Shown: in pieces, positions 1 to 9,898 of the stretch
How positions within the stretch are numbered: position 1 is the stretch's first letter
Layout: every line of letters starts with the position of its first letter
From: Larix kaempferi
Lineage: Eukaryota; Streptophyta; Pinopsida; Pinales; Pinaceae
Assembly (NCBI GenBank): GCA_027924585.1
Contig: BSBM01000602.1
Location: forward strand, 7,315,501 to 7,379,500
Direction of reading: 5' to 3'
Length of the DNA: 64,000 nucleotides
Position numbers and translations under genes: made by a program
The notes under the pieces: model-generated
Seen by the model: the letters and a program-made list of their open reading frames with translations, nothing else
The model's database searches: none
What the model was told of the DNA's origin: nothing

Positions 1-37
1 CAGATACTGTTATAATATCCTTCTCGTTAAGGGGGAG
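1..37 (+). mobile_element. 3' internal end and polypurine tract of an LTR retrotransposon
   Basis: A purine-rich tract (about 29-37) lies immediately before the TG that opens the LTR at 38. In LTR retrotransposons this tract primes plus-strand DNA synthesis. The rest of the element lies left of the window, so its coding region cannot be judged. Confidence 0.7.
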
Positions 38-589
38 TGTTGAAATATTGTAACTTCAAAGAATATTATATTTGTATATTATTCATTCCGGAGATGTTCC
101 ATACCTCCGATGTGATTATACTATAAATCCGGAGATGTTTATTCCTCCGATTTGGTTGTGGTAACTAGGGTTATTAGACCCACCATGTGGGGGTCGGCCC
201 AGTCAATTATAATGGGGTATTTAACCTAATGGTTAAATACGAGCCTACATGTACTTGTGTAAAATACATATCAGAGTAGTGTATAAATAGAGGAGGTGTG
301 TTCCTCATTATACACACACACTCACTTGAGGATAGCGCACTTGTGGAGGAGAGGTCTGCTATTGTGGAGAAGGAGATCATGTCTCAGGGTTTCATCTTTG
401 TATATTGTTGGTCATCTATATTGAGGAAGATTTGCTGGGTTTTCTACCCCATGAGGGTTTCCCAGGATAAATCTTTGTCTCTTGTGTTTATGCTGTGCTT
501 GTTGTTTCTTCAGTGATCCTGTATATGCTATTATTGTGAAATGGAATGTAATGCTGCTATTTTATGTCTTAGCATATTAAATCTTAACA
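38..589 (+). mobile_element. 3' LTR of a copia-type retrotransposon, 552 bp
   Basis: The LTR opens TGTTGAAA after a polypurine tract and closes CTTAACA. It contains a TATA box at 282-289. The following ACAAT (590-594) fits a 5-bp target duplication, because intact monomers of the neighbouring array read CCTA-ACAAT-AACC at this point. Stretches such as the GGGGTCGGCCC block and the GTGATCCTG...TGCTA motif near the end recur in the LTRs at 34891-35520 and 37489-38166, so these elements are related. The left copy of the target duplication is outside the window, so a full element and a solo LTR cannot be told apart. Confidence 0.75.
282..289 (+). promoter_or_regulatory. TATA box of the LTR
   Basis: TATAAATA lies 308 bp before the LTR end and is followed by a G-rich segment. 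The same motif occurs in equivalent positions in the LTRs at 35186 and, on the minus strand, 44064. Confidence 0.55.
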
Positions 590-3500
590 ACAATAACCAT
601 GGTTAGATTCTACCTTTGTGTGTACCTATTTATTTCCTCTTGAATGAGCTAGGAAGATACATAATCATGAAATAAAATATGTATTCAAATCTTATGTTGT
701 TGTGGGTTCTACAATTGTTCTTCTCACAGATGGAAAGATAGTGCATGGTAGCTTTCCTTTTAAGACAAACATAAGTATGAAACCATTGCTTAGTGTGTGT
801 GGGATGTTGTGATTACACCCTACTGAGTTTAGTGTTCTAATGTGTGGTAGAAGGAAATCTAGCAGTCATTAGATTTCATTCTAGCAGAAGTACAAGGATG
901 TAATCAATGCTATGAGTGGCGTATTTGGCTTGACAAACACCATTGTTAGTGTTCTACTTTTGTGTGTATTGTTTTATTATGTTTGGATCAAGAGATGATT
1001 ATCCACAATGGTGAAATAAGAAGTGTATTTAAATCTGATGTTGTTGGTGGATCTACACTTATGATTGTGTTAGAAGGAAAGCTAGTGGATGCTAGTTATC
1101 ATTCAAGAATAAGAACAAGTATGCAAATATTTCTTTAGATTTCATTTATCTAGGATTTCAACCTAATCAAGGTTAGTGTTCATATGTTTTTTTCCTCACT
1201 GCACTTTTTCTTGTGCGAGAAAGAAAGCTAGTGGCTTCTAGATTTCCTTTTGGCATAATCAGAAGGATCCTTTGAATGCCCAAGAGGTGTCTTTGTCCTA
1301 ACAATAACCACGGTAGATTCTACCTTTATGTGTACCAATTTATTAGCTCTCGAACAAGCTAAGAAGATACATGATTATGAAACGAAATATTTATTCAAAT
1401 CTTATGTTGTTGTGGGTTCTACAATTGTTCTTCCCATAGATGGAAAGCTAGCAGATGGTAGATTTCCTTTTAAGACAAGCACAAGTATGAAACCATTGCT
1501 TAGTGTGTGTGGAATGTTGTGATTACACCCTAATTGAGTTTTTTGTTTTGATTTTGTTGTCGGCAATGAGCGTGTGCTTGTGGTAGAAAGAACTTTAGCA
1601 GTCATTAGTTTTCATTCTAGCAGAGTTACAAGGATGTAATCGATGCTACAAGGGGTGTCTTTGTCTTGACAATCACCATTGTTAGTGTTCTACCTTTGTT
1701 TGTTTTATTTTATTGTGCTTGGATCAAGATATTATTATCCATGATGGTGCAATAAGAAATATATTTAAATCTAATGTTTCTTTTGTCTCTACACATGTGC
1801 TTGTGTTGGAAGGAAAGCTAGCGGATGCTAGATTTACTTCAGGAAGAAGCACAAGTGTGCAACTATTTCTTTGAATTTCCTTTCTTCAAGATTTCACCCT
1901 AACCAAGGCTAGTGTTCATGTGATGTTTTCCTCAAAGTGCTTGTTCTTGTGCGAGAAGTAAATCTAGAAGCTGGTATCTTTCCTTTTGGCATGATCAAAA
2001 GGATCCTGTTAATGCTCGTTGGGTGGATTTTTCCTAACAATAACCATGGTTAGATTCTTACGAAACAATATTCTTATGAACCAAGATATGTATTTGAATC
2101 TTACGTTGTTGTGGATTCTACCATTGTTCTTCTCGTACATTGAAACCTAATGGATGCTAGCTTTTATTTTAAGACAAACACAAGTATGAAACCATTTTTT
2201 AGGGTGTGTGGGATGTTGTGATTAAACCATAACCAGTTTAGTGTTTGGATGTTGTTGTTGAAAATGCACTTGTGCTTGTGTTAGAAGGAAATCTAGCAGT
2301 CATTACCTTTCATTCTAGCTGAAGTACAATGATGTAATCAATGCTTTGATGGGTGTCTTTGTCTTGATAAACATCATTGTTAGTGTTCTCTTGTTGTCTA
2401 TGCCATTTTATTGTGTCTAGATCAAGATATCATTATCCACAATGGTGCAATGAGAAATGTATTTAAATGTGATGTTGTTGTTGGCTCTTCACTTGTGATT
2501 GTGTTTGAAGGAAAGCTAATTGATGCTAGCTATCCTTCAGAAAGAAGCACATGTAGGAAACTATTGTTTCAGATTTCCTTTCTTCGGGATTTCACCCTAA
2601 TCAAGGTTAGTGTTCATATGTTGTTTTCCTCATTGTGCTTGTTCTTGTACGAGAAGGAAATATAGTGGTCGCTAGCTTTCCTTTTGGCATAATCAAAAGG
2701 ATCCTTTGAATGTTTGGGGATGGCAATGTCCTAACAATAACCATGGTTAGATTCTACCTTTGTGTGCACCAATTTATTGGCTCTCAAACTAGCTATGAAG
2801 AAACACAATTATGAAACAAGATATGTATTCAAATTTTATGTTGTGGTGGGTTCTACAATTGTTCTTCTCATAGATGGAAAGCTAACGGATGCTAGATTTC
2901 CTTTTAAGATAATCACAAGCATGAATCCATTGCTTAGGGTGTGTCGGTTACACCCTAACTGATTTTAGTGTTATGATGTTGTTGTTAGCAATGCACTTTT
3001 TCTTGTGGTAGAAGGAAATCTAGCAGTCATTAGCTTTCATTTCAATAGAACTACATGTACAAGAATGCAATCAATGCTACGAGGGGTGTTCTTGTCTTGA
3101 CAATCACCATTATTAGTGTTTTACCTTTGTGTGCACCCTCTTATTGTGTTTGCATCAATATATAATTATGCATGATGGCGCAATAAGAAATGTATTTAAA
3201 TCTAATGTTGTTGTTGTCTCTACACTTGTGCTTATGTTGGAAGATATGCTAGGTTTCCTTCAGGAGGAACACAAGTATGCAACTATTTATTTGAACTTCC
3301 TTTCTCCAGAATTTCACTCTAATCAAGGTTAGTGATCATATGTTGTTTTCCTCATTGCAATTGTTCTTGTGTGAGAAGATAAGCTAGCAACTGCTAGCTT
3401 TTCATCTAGCATAATCAAAAGGATAATATGAATGCTCATGGGGTGGCTTTGTCCTAACAATAACCATGGTTAGATTCTACCTTTATGTTTACCAATTTAA

Positions 3501-5520
3501 TGTCTCTCAAACAAGCTAGGAAGATACATGATTATGAAACAAGATACATATTTAAATCTTATGTTGTTGTGGGTTCTACAATTGCTCTTCTCATAGATGG
3601 AAAGCTAGTAGATGATATCTTTTCTTTTAAGACAAGGACAACTATGAAACCATTACTTAGGGTGTGTGGGATGTTGTAATTACACCCTAGCTGAGTTTAG
3701 TGTTTTTATTTTGTTGTCACCAATGCACTTATTCTTGTGGTAGAAGGAAATATAGCAATCATTAACTTTCATTATAGTAGAATTACAAGGCTCTAATCGT
3801 TACTATGAGGGGTGTCTTTGTCTTGAAAAACACCATTGTTAGTGTTCTACCTTTGTGTGTGACCTTTTATTGTGTTTGGATTGATATATGGTTATGTGCA
3901 ATGGTGCAATAAGAAATGTATTTTAGTATAATATTGTTGTTGGCTCTACACTTGTGCTTGTGTTGGTAGGAAAGCTAGCAGATGCTAGCTTTCCTTTGGG
4001 AAGAACCAAAAGAATGCAAATATTTCTTTTGGATTTCACCCTAGTCAAGGTTAGTGTTCATGTGATTTTTTCCTCCCAACATTTATTCTTGTGCAAGAAG
4101 GAACGCTATTGGATGCTAGATTTCATGTTGGCATAATCAAAAGGATCATGTGAATGCTTGTGGGGTGGCTTTGTCCTAACAATAACCATGGTTAGATTCT
4201 ACCTTTATGTGTACCAATTTACCAATTTATTGGCTCTCAAACAAGCTAGGAAGATACACAATTATGAAACAAGATATACATTCAAATCTTATGTTGTTGT
4301 GGGTTCTACAATTGTTCTTCTCATAGATGGAAATCTAGCGGATGCTAGCTTTCCTTTTGGGACAAGCAAAGTATGAAACAGTTTATTAGGGTGTGTGTTT
4401 TGTTGTGATTTTAGCCTAATAGTGTTTAGAATTCTAATGTTGTTTTTGGAAAGGAGCTTTTGCTCATGCTAGAAGGAAAGATAACAATTGTTAGATTTCA
4501 TTATAGTAGAAGGAGAAGGATGTATTCAATGCTATAATGGCGCCTTTATATTGACAATCACAATGGTTAGTGTTCTTCTTTTATGTGTGCCCTTTTATTG
4601 TTTATAGATAAAGCAAAGAATATCCATGATGGAGCAATGTGAAGTGAATTTAAATCTGATGTTGTTGTTGGATCTACAATCGTGCTTGTGTTAGAAGGAA
4701 CTCAAGTGGTTGTTATCTTTCCTTTAGGAAGAAGCACAAGTATGCAAATACTTCTCAGGGTTTCCTTTCTCAAGGATTACATCGTTATCAGGGATAATGT
4801 TCATATGTTTGTTTATCACTACGCTTGTTCTTGTGTGAGAATAAAATCTAGCGTTCGCTAGCTTTCCTTCCAACATAATCAACAAGATGCAATCAATGCT
4901 CTAGGGGTGGCTTTGTCCTAAAAAACACCATGATTAGATTATCCTTTTGTGTGTGCCCATTTATTAGCTCTAGAAAAATCTAAGAAGATCCATGATTATG
5001 AAACAATATATGTATTTAAATATGATACCATTTTTGGTTCTACACTTGTTCTTCTCATAGCTGGAAATCTAGCAGATGCTACATTTCCTTCAGGAACAAG
5101 CACAAATATGAAACCATTGCTTAGGGTGTGTGGCATGTTATGATTTCTCTATTTTTTCCCACTTATCAACTTTCAAAGAAGCTAACAAAATTAGGGTTTC
5201 CTTTCTCTAGTATTTCACCCTAAGCAAGGTTAGTGTTCAGATGTTTCACTTGTGGTTGTGCAACAATGAAATCGAGTGTCCGCTAGCTTTCCTTCTAGCA
5301 CAATCAAAATTATTCAATCAATACTCTAAGGGTGCCTTTGTCCTAAGAATCGACATGGTTAGATTGTACTTTTGTTTGTGCACATTTATCGGCTTGGGAA
5401 CAAGGTAAAGATCCATGATTATGAAACAAGAGATGTATTCAAATCTAATGTTGTTTTGAGTTCTACACTTATACTTCTCATAGATGGAAAGTTAGCGGTC
5501 ACATTGATAATGATGCATGC
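590..5520 (+). repeat. Tandem array of ~362-bp A/B monomers (dimeric ~720-bp period)
   Basis: Two related monomer types alternate. Type A starts with CCTAACAATAACCATGGTTAG (near 590, 1296, 2032, 2731, 3455, 4176, 4917, 5341). Type B starts with CTTGACAATCACCATTGTTAG or a variant (near 937, 1663, 2371, 3093, 3814, 4550). A-to-A spacing is about 700-740 bp and A-to-B spacing about 362 bp. Every monomer carries a GGAAAGCTAGCGGATGCTAGC-like core, repeated again in weaker form inside the monomer. The 2032 and 5341 units are partly deleted or diverged. The array begins abruptly at the LTR insertion and fades at about 5520. The monomer length is not a multiple of 3, so the reading frame shifts between monomers. 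Confidence 0.85.
1328..5143 (+). pseudogene. PPR-like coding remnants inside the tandem array
   Basis: Short open stretches recur at 1328-1522, 2411-2665, 2762-2962, 3129-3332, 3485-3679, 4158-4376 and 4949-5143. Type A units read LLALEQAKKIHDYET, then FKSYVVVGST, then DGKLADGRFPF. Type B units read IIHDGAIRNVFKSDVVVGST, then LEGKLADA. Plant PLS-type pentatricopeptide repeats show the same order: an 'ALxQGKxIHxxxIRxGFxSDVVVGSALVDMY' block, then 'CGxLxDARxxFDxM', then 'PNxxTxxSVLxAC'. In B units a TITIVSVLPLCAP stretch precedes this block, as expected for that last motif. Frameshifts and stops prevent any long product. Derivation from a PPR gene is inferred from translation by eye. Chance resemblance is unlikely because several motifs occur in the right order. 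Confidence 0.6.
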
Positions 5521-5579
5521 ATTGATAATAATAAAAAATCATGTTTTATTCAATAATATAAAATTATGCTAACAGTTTC

Positions 5580-6450
5580 TTACTTTTATTTTAAAAAATC
5601 ATGGATTGTGATGCTGATGAAATTCCAAGGAAAGTATCCAACAAAGAAGGAAACTCAAGAAATACATAAGTAGAATCCCCTCCAAATGGTATGACAGCTT
5701 GTAAACTGGTTTATACTTTATTACAAATGGTTAGACGATATACGTGTATTGAATGTTGATTGATGAAGTTTTATCTATCACTTTTCTTGTAGTGTGATTG
5801 CATATTATATGAGCTTCCCTACTCCTTTGTATCTATATGAGATGACATGCTGAAGAAGAGGATTTGATAATATTTGTTACTTCACATTTTTTTATTCATT
5901 TGAAATTATTGTAAGATCTTTCTACAATTGTTTTCAAATACTATGAAATATGGCACTGGTGAAATTCCAAGGAAAGCACCAAAGAAAAAAGTGAGTACAA
6001 ATCATACACAACACAAGTCTCCTACAATTAGATGACAATTTCTAATAGTTTATATTCATTTACACATGTTTAGATGATATTATAGTATGCAATTTGATAT
6101 TGAATGAATTTTGATTTCATAAGACATGACCTTTCTCGTTTTTGCGCATGTGAATGGAAGAGATGCAATATAAAGTTGTTTGATAATGTTTCTTAGTTCA
6201 TGTTCTTTTAATTCATTTGAAATTATAAGCAAAGTTTTCTACTATTGTTTTCGTAAACTATGGAATTTGGAGTAATTTAAATTCCAAGGAAAACATTGAA
6301 GAAAAGACAAAATGAAAAAAGATACACAAACAATGCCCCCTCCACATGGTATGGTGGTTTTAAATATTATAAATACTCCTTTACAAATAGTTAAACTAGA
6401 TGTTCCTTTTAAATTTTAACAGAATACCATATGATAATATTTGTAACTCT
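5580..6450 (+). repeat. Three diverged copies of a ~330-bp A+T-rich repeat
   Basis: The marker AATTCCAAGGAAA occurs at 5621, 5963 and 6280 (spacings 342 and 317). After each marker come, in the same order, a GAAGAAA-rich stretch, a CCCTCCA-like block, a TTTACAAATGGTTAGA-like block, and (in the first two) a TTTGATAATnTTT...CATTTGAAATTAT block. No coding sequence was recognised. Confidence 0.7.
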
Positions 6451-6610
6451 GATTTCATTTTGATTTATACTAGTCATTTTTAACAACACTTTCGACTTTT
6501 GAAAGGATCAGAAAGTACAATACATCTAATAAATATGAGTTTGTGGAAGATTGGCATGCTTAGATAGCAACTCCCATGAATATGTTTCCAATATGTATTT
6601 ATTGAGATCT
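6451..6610. other. Short A+T-rich spacer
   Basis: Nothing recognisable lies between the triplicated repeat and the start of the LTR-family fragment. Confidence 0.5.
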
Positions 6611-6703
6611 TAGGTTAACCTTGACTCAGTAAATGAGTCATTGAGCTAATCTTGGTTTAGGTCAAAGCAAGTGGTTTTTTAGGCCCATGGTATTGGCCCA
6701 AGG

Positions 6704-6720
6704 TATTGCATGTAATCAAA
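6704..6720 (+). repeat. SINE target-site duplication, left copy (17 bp)
   Basis: TATTGCATGTAATCAAA is identical to 6977-6993. Uninterrupted family members carry this segment once. Confidence 0.9.
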
Positions 6721-6976
6721 AAAAAATTTAACCATGGGAAAATCAACCTCCCAAGGTATATCCAACAACCCACAAGCCAGATTACCAGTAACTTGTGACT
6801 CAGCAAGGGCCGAGATGTCCCGAAGCTCAATGGGGTGAGCCCCTATCCCAGGGTCGCCTACTCTTCGATCTTTTTCACAACGGGACAAAGGGAAACCCTA
6901 CCCCCCGTCGGTTTTGAACCTGTGACCTCTACATAGATAACACATGTTCTTAACCATTATGCCCACTTAGGTTCTC
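6721..6976 (-). mobile_element. tRNA-derived SINE, minus strand, 256 bp
   Basis: Read on the minus strand, the element starts GAGAACCTAAGTGGGCATAATGG. A box A-like segment (GGCATAATGGTTAAG) and a box B (GGTTCAAAACC) follow about 40 bp apart, the internal polymerase III promoter of tRNA-derived SINEs. It ends in a short T run next to the 6704-6720 target duplication (an A run on the plus strand), not the more usual A tail. A T-ended, tRNA-headed plant SINE resembles the Au family, but the assignment is not confirmed. It is not a working tRNA gene: no acceptor stem or cloverleaf can be drawn. Confidence 0.85.
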
Positions 6977-6993
6977 TATTGCATGTAATCAAA
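6977..6993 (+). repeat. SINE target-site duplication, right copy (17 bp)
   Basis: Perfect match to 6704-6720. It lies on the 5' side of the minus-strand SINE. Confidence 0.9.
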
Positions 6994-7200
6994 CTTATAA
7001 AATGGCTTGGCATACTCCATTGGAATGTCACCATGAGGTGATTGAGTAAGTTCACTTACCCAACTTGACCAGTTTTGGCCAAGCATAATGAAGATATTCA
7101 TTGATGTTGGTTTTTCCCCTCTTATAGTTTTCCAAGGTAAATTATGTATTCATGTTTCTATGGTTATTATGATTATTGTTGTTGTCCCATCATATGCATG

Positions 7201-7570
7201 ATGGGTCTTAAATATTGTATAGCAAGGTTGACTCTTGGATACTCTAAAGATAGTGTTAGGGGAGGGACTCATAATGTTGTGTGGGGACCAATAGTGGTCA
7301 TGGTTCCCGTCACATCAACCACCCAATTATTGAACATTCCCAACTTAAAATAAAATCATAAAACTTCATATTTATGAATAAATATATATTATATTAAGTC
7401 CAAAAAGAATTCAATAGTTGATTAGAACCCCAGCTGACACTAGACAGTCCATTTAATGCCAACTTTACAAACCATCAGGTCCAATTGAGAACAAACTCTA
7501 TCCTACCATAAATACCAAATCTAACATCAAAACATCCTATCATGCTTAATCTACTAAGTACACCCTGGGC
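7201..7570. other. Unassigned spacer
   Basis: A+T-rich sequence between the L0 fragment and the DNA transposon's upstream region. The left terminus of the DDE transposon may be here or further left, but no inverted repeat matching the right side was found by eye. Confidence 0.4.
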
Positions 7571-8690
7571 ATCACATCAGCCCTCATGAACCACAACTGG
7601 AGAAGTAATAATCAAACCAGCAGGATGCAGTGTTCCATCACCCATTACCACCTGCACCCTGCAAGTGAAATTAGGGTCAGCATTTGGTCCAGAATTGATC
7701 AACAACTCACACATGCAACCTCAATAAATGACACCCACCCACTGAAAAATGATCAAATCATTCATTAAAATCTGTGAAAAATCAAAAGGAGCAGCAAATA
7801 CGAATGTCCAAAATCAAATCATCCATTAAACTCTACAATCAGAAAAAACAGAATTCGTAGTCCAAAATCAAATCAGGCATTAAACTCAACCAAAGCACAT
7901 GGATTATCAAAACATCCTTTAATCGAATCCCCAACTGCCCAAAATCAAATCATCCATCAAACGCACTAAGAGCACATGGATCATGCAAACTTAAATCTCC
8001 ATCCATTGGATTGGTGCCAAATCAATCCCAGCCTCCCATTCCCAGAATTAACCTTGCAATCCATGTCAATTCCACTAAGAAATCATTTTCAACATAAAAA
8101 AACTATAAACCAACCTCTTTGCATACAATTGAATCCATTTGCATTCCTTGGATTCAAGCTGTGCATCTATCGAACTGTTCATCTATCAACCAGGACTCAT
8201 CCATTCAAGCAGTGCATTTATCATCTATCAAACTGTTATTCCTGCAAACTGTTCATCTATCAAGAAGGACTCAACCATTCATCAACAACTCATCAGTGTG
8301 TGCATAGTGTTTCAGGTATTAACAGTCACTTATTTCATGTATCCATTCAATTAACCATCTAAGTTTTCACATATCCATTGACATGTATCCATTAACTATC
8401 AATTTCACATATCCATTCTATTAACTAGTTTAGCGCATTAACATGTATCCATTAACTATCCATTTCACATATCCATTATATTAACTAGATTAGCATATAA
8501 TACTCACAGGTTAACCATTGCAGAAGGATACCCTATTAAATGTTACACGTATGGATTGTGCAGATTTTCGTAGTCACATATCCATTCTATTAACTAGTTT
8601 AGCGTATAATATTCACAAGTTGACCATTGCATAAGGATATATAATACTCAAAGGTTAATTGAATGGATATAATACCCTGTTAAATGTTAC
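7571..8690 (+). repeat. Degenerate short repeats upstream of the DDE transposase
   Basis: Several simple repeat families occur in order. CAAAATCAAATCATCCATTAAAC-like units recur between about 7750 and 7965. CATCTATCAA(A)CTGTT-like units recur at 8160-8270. CACATATCCATTCTATTAACTAG / ACATGTATCCATTAACTATC units recur at 8360-8480 and again near 8575. A segment ending GTATGGATTGTGnAGATT is present twice (about 8540 and 8690). Overlapping short open frames here are low-complexity readings of these units. The block is probably the untranslated 5' flank of the transposon. Confidence 0.55.
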
Positions 8691-8719
8691 ATGTATGGAT
8701 TGTGAAGATTCTCGTAGCC

Positions 8720-8910
8720 ATGCCAAGAGTCAATATTGCACCTCGTACAAGGAAGACAAGGAAGCAGGGTACCCGGGGTGCCCAGCTACAATGCACATCA
8801 TCGGATGAGGAAAGGGCCCGTGTTTCAAATGAAAAAATTGCTACAACAAATTATGAGAATGGTCCCATGGAAGAGGTAGATGGTGTGGTTCCACCATCAA
8901 CGACAGTGCC
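8720..8910 (+). pseudogene. DDE (pogo/Tigger-like) transposase, N-terminal part
   Basis: This open stretch starts MPRVNIAPRTRKTRK, a basic N-terminus, and runs through an acidic/Ser region to VPPSTTVP. The LTR element then begins exactly at 8911. If the LTR element and one GTGCC target copy are ignored, the frame continues without a break at 19388 with SPPIVLASP. The ATG at 8720 is preferred over an upstream in-frame ATG at 8684 because the basic segment opens right after it and the 8684 codon lies in the duplicated upstream repeat. Confidence 0.65.
8906..8910 (+). repeat. Target-site duplication GTGCC, left copy
   Basis: Identical to 19383-19387 across the 10.47-kb LTR element. A 5-bp duplication is typical of LTR-retrotransposon integration. 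Confidence 0.9.
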
Positions 8911-9876
8911 TGTTATAGGTCAAATCTACACTTCTTTGTCTGTGATCACATTGCTCTGTCGATCACACAAAAGGACACTGTGGATTGAAGAGCAAGATTG
9001 ACCTAGATGACTTATTGATGGTAGTACACTCTTCAGATGAGAATTTGATTGTTTCTCCTGACTTCACCACATGTGCACTACTGTTGCTATAGTAAACCAG
9101 CGCTCACCTCAAAAGATGCGCTGCTTTCCTCAAGAACAACTAGCGCACACCTTGGAAAAAGTTGCAAACACTTGTTGCAAAGCCTAAAAGTTGCTCTTTG
9201 TGCACTACTCTGGTTGTATGAAACTTGTGCACATCTTAAGATGAAGTCAAAAAATATATTAATATTACGAATTGGGATTAGTTGAAGTTAGTTATGCAAA
9301 TTCCCCAACTTCCCAATTCAACCACCTCTTGATTCTAACTGCCTACCTTGTCCCATAAATACAAGGAGGATCCATGAGAGAGGGACCTAGAAAGAATGAT
9401 TTGAGTGTTGTTACGCTGGAGGAATTCCTAATTCATTGTGAAGAGCAGGATCCCAGGAATCGGTTGCAGAAGCATCTTGACACGTTAGCTATATTTGTAC
9501 TAATTCATGTTTCTTTGACAATAAAAGGTGCAAATACCCTTCCTGTCCCAAATCGAATGTCTATTGGATTGTATGTTCATTTGGCTTAATATCTGATTAT
9601 ATTTGATGTTAAATTGATTTATGATTTCATCATAGTTATTATAGTCAAGATATGCTGAGGAAGGTTTACTTTGTGTTGTAGGTTGATCAAACAGAATATC
9701 AAGTGGAAGATCAAGTGAAAGCTAGGACGAGCCATGGATAAAAGGTGCATCTTTCTATATCTTGATCTCTTTCCATTTGTAGGAACTAAATGCAATGCAA
9801 TGAATGTATTTACCTGTCACCCCGCCCAAGTTGGTAGTGTATTCTCCTCACTATAAGGTATAAATCCTGCACAACA
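8911..9876 (+). repeat. 5' LTR, 966 bp
   Basis: Opens TGTTATAGGTC, closes TGCACAACA, and is matched along its length by 18419-19382. Open stretches inside it are not genes; the same stretches are disrupted in the other LTR copies. Confidence 0.9.
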
Positions 9877-9879
9877 GAC

Positions 9880-9898
9880 TGGCGACTCTGCTGGGGAG
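9880..9898 (+). promoter_or_regulatory. Primer-binding site, tRNA-Arg-like
   Basis: TGGCGACTCTGCTGGGGAG begins three bases after the 5' LTR. The sequence resembles the TGGCGACTCnGCTGGGGA binding sites described for Ogre-type plant gypsy elements, which are assigned to tRNA-Arg. The tRNA identity is from recall, not from a comparison. Confidence 0.65.

Larger units (their letters stand above)
6611..7200 (+). mobile_element. Fragment of the short-LTR retroelement family (copy L0), split by a SINE
   Basis: From AGGTTAACCTTGACTCAG to the CATATGCATG near 7195 this region matches, in the same order, the LTR-like segments at 26679, 30551 and 31597. Shared blocks are GTTAACCTT, the GGTTTAGGTCAAAG block, GGCCCAnGnTATTGGCCCAAGG, a TATAAAA(G)GGCTnGG block and ATGAAGATnTnC. 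A 256-bp SINE interrupts it. After about 7200 the similarity to the other copies ends. Confidence 0.7.

Noticed and set aside
6721-6976. Possible tRNA gene because of box A and box B
   Set aside because: No cloverleaf or acceptor stem can be formed, and the target duplications and T tail show a SINE.
8119-8362. Three overlapping plus-strand frames rich in Ser/His
   Set aside because: Low-complexity readings of CATCTATCAA-type repeats upstream of the transposase.
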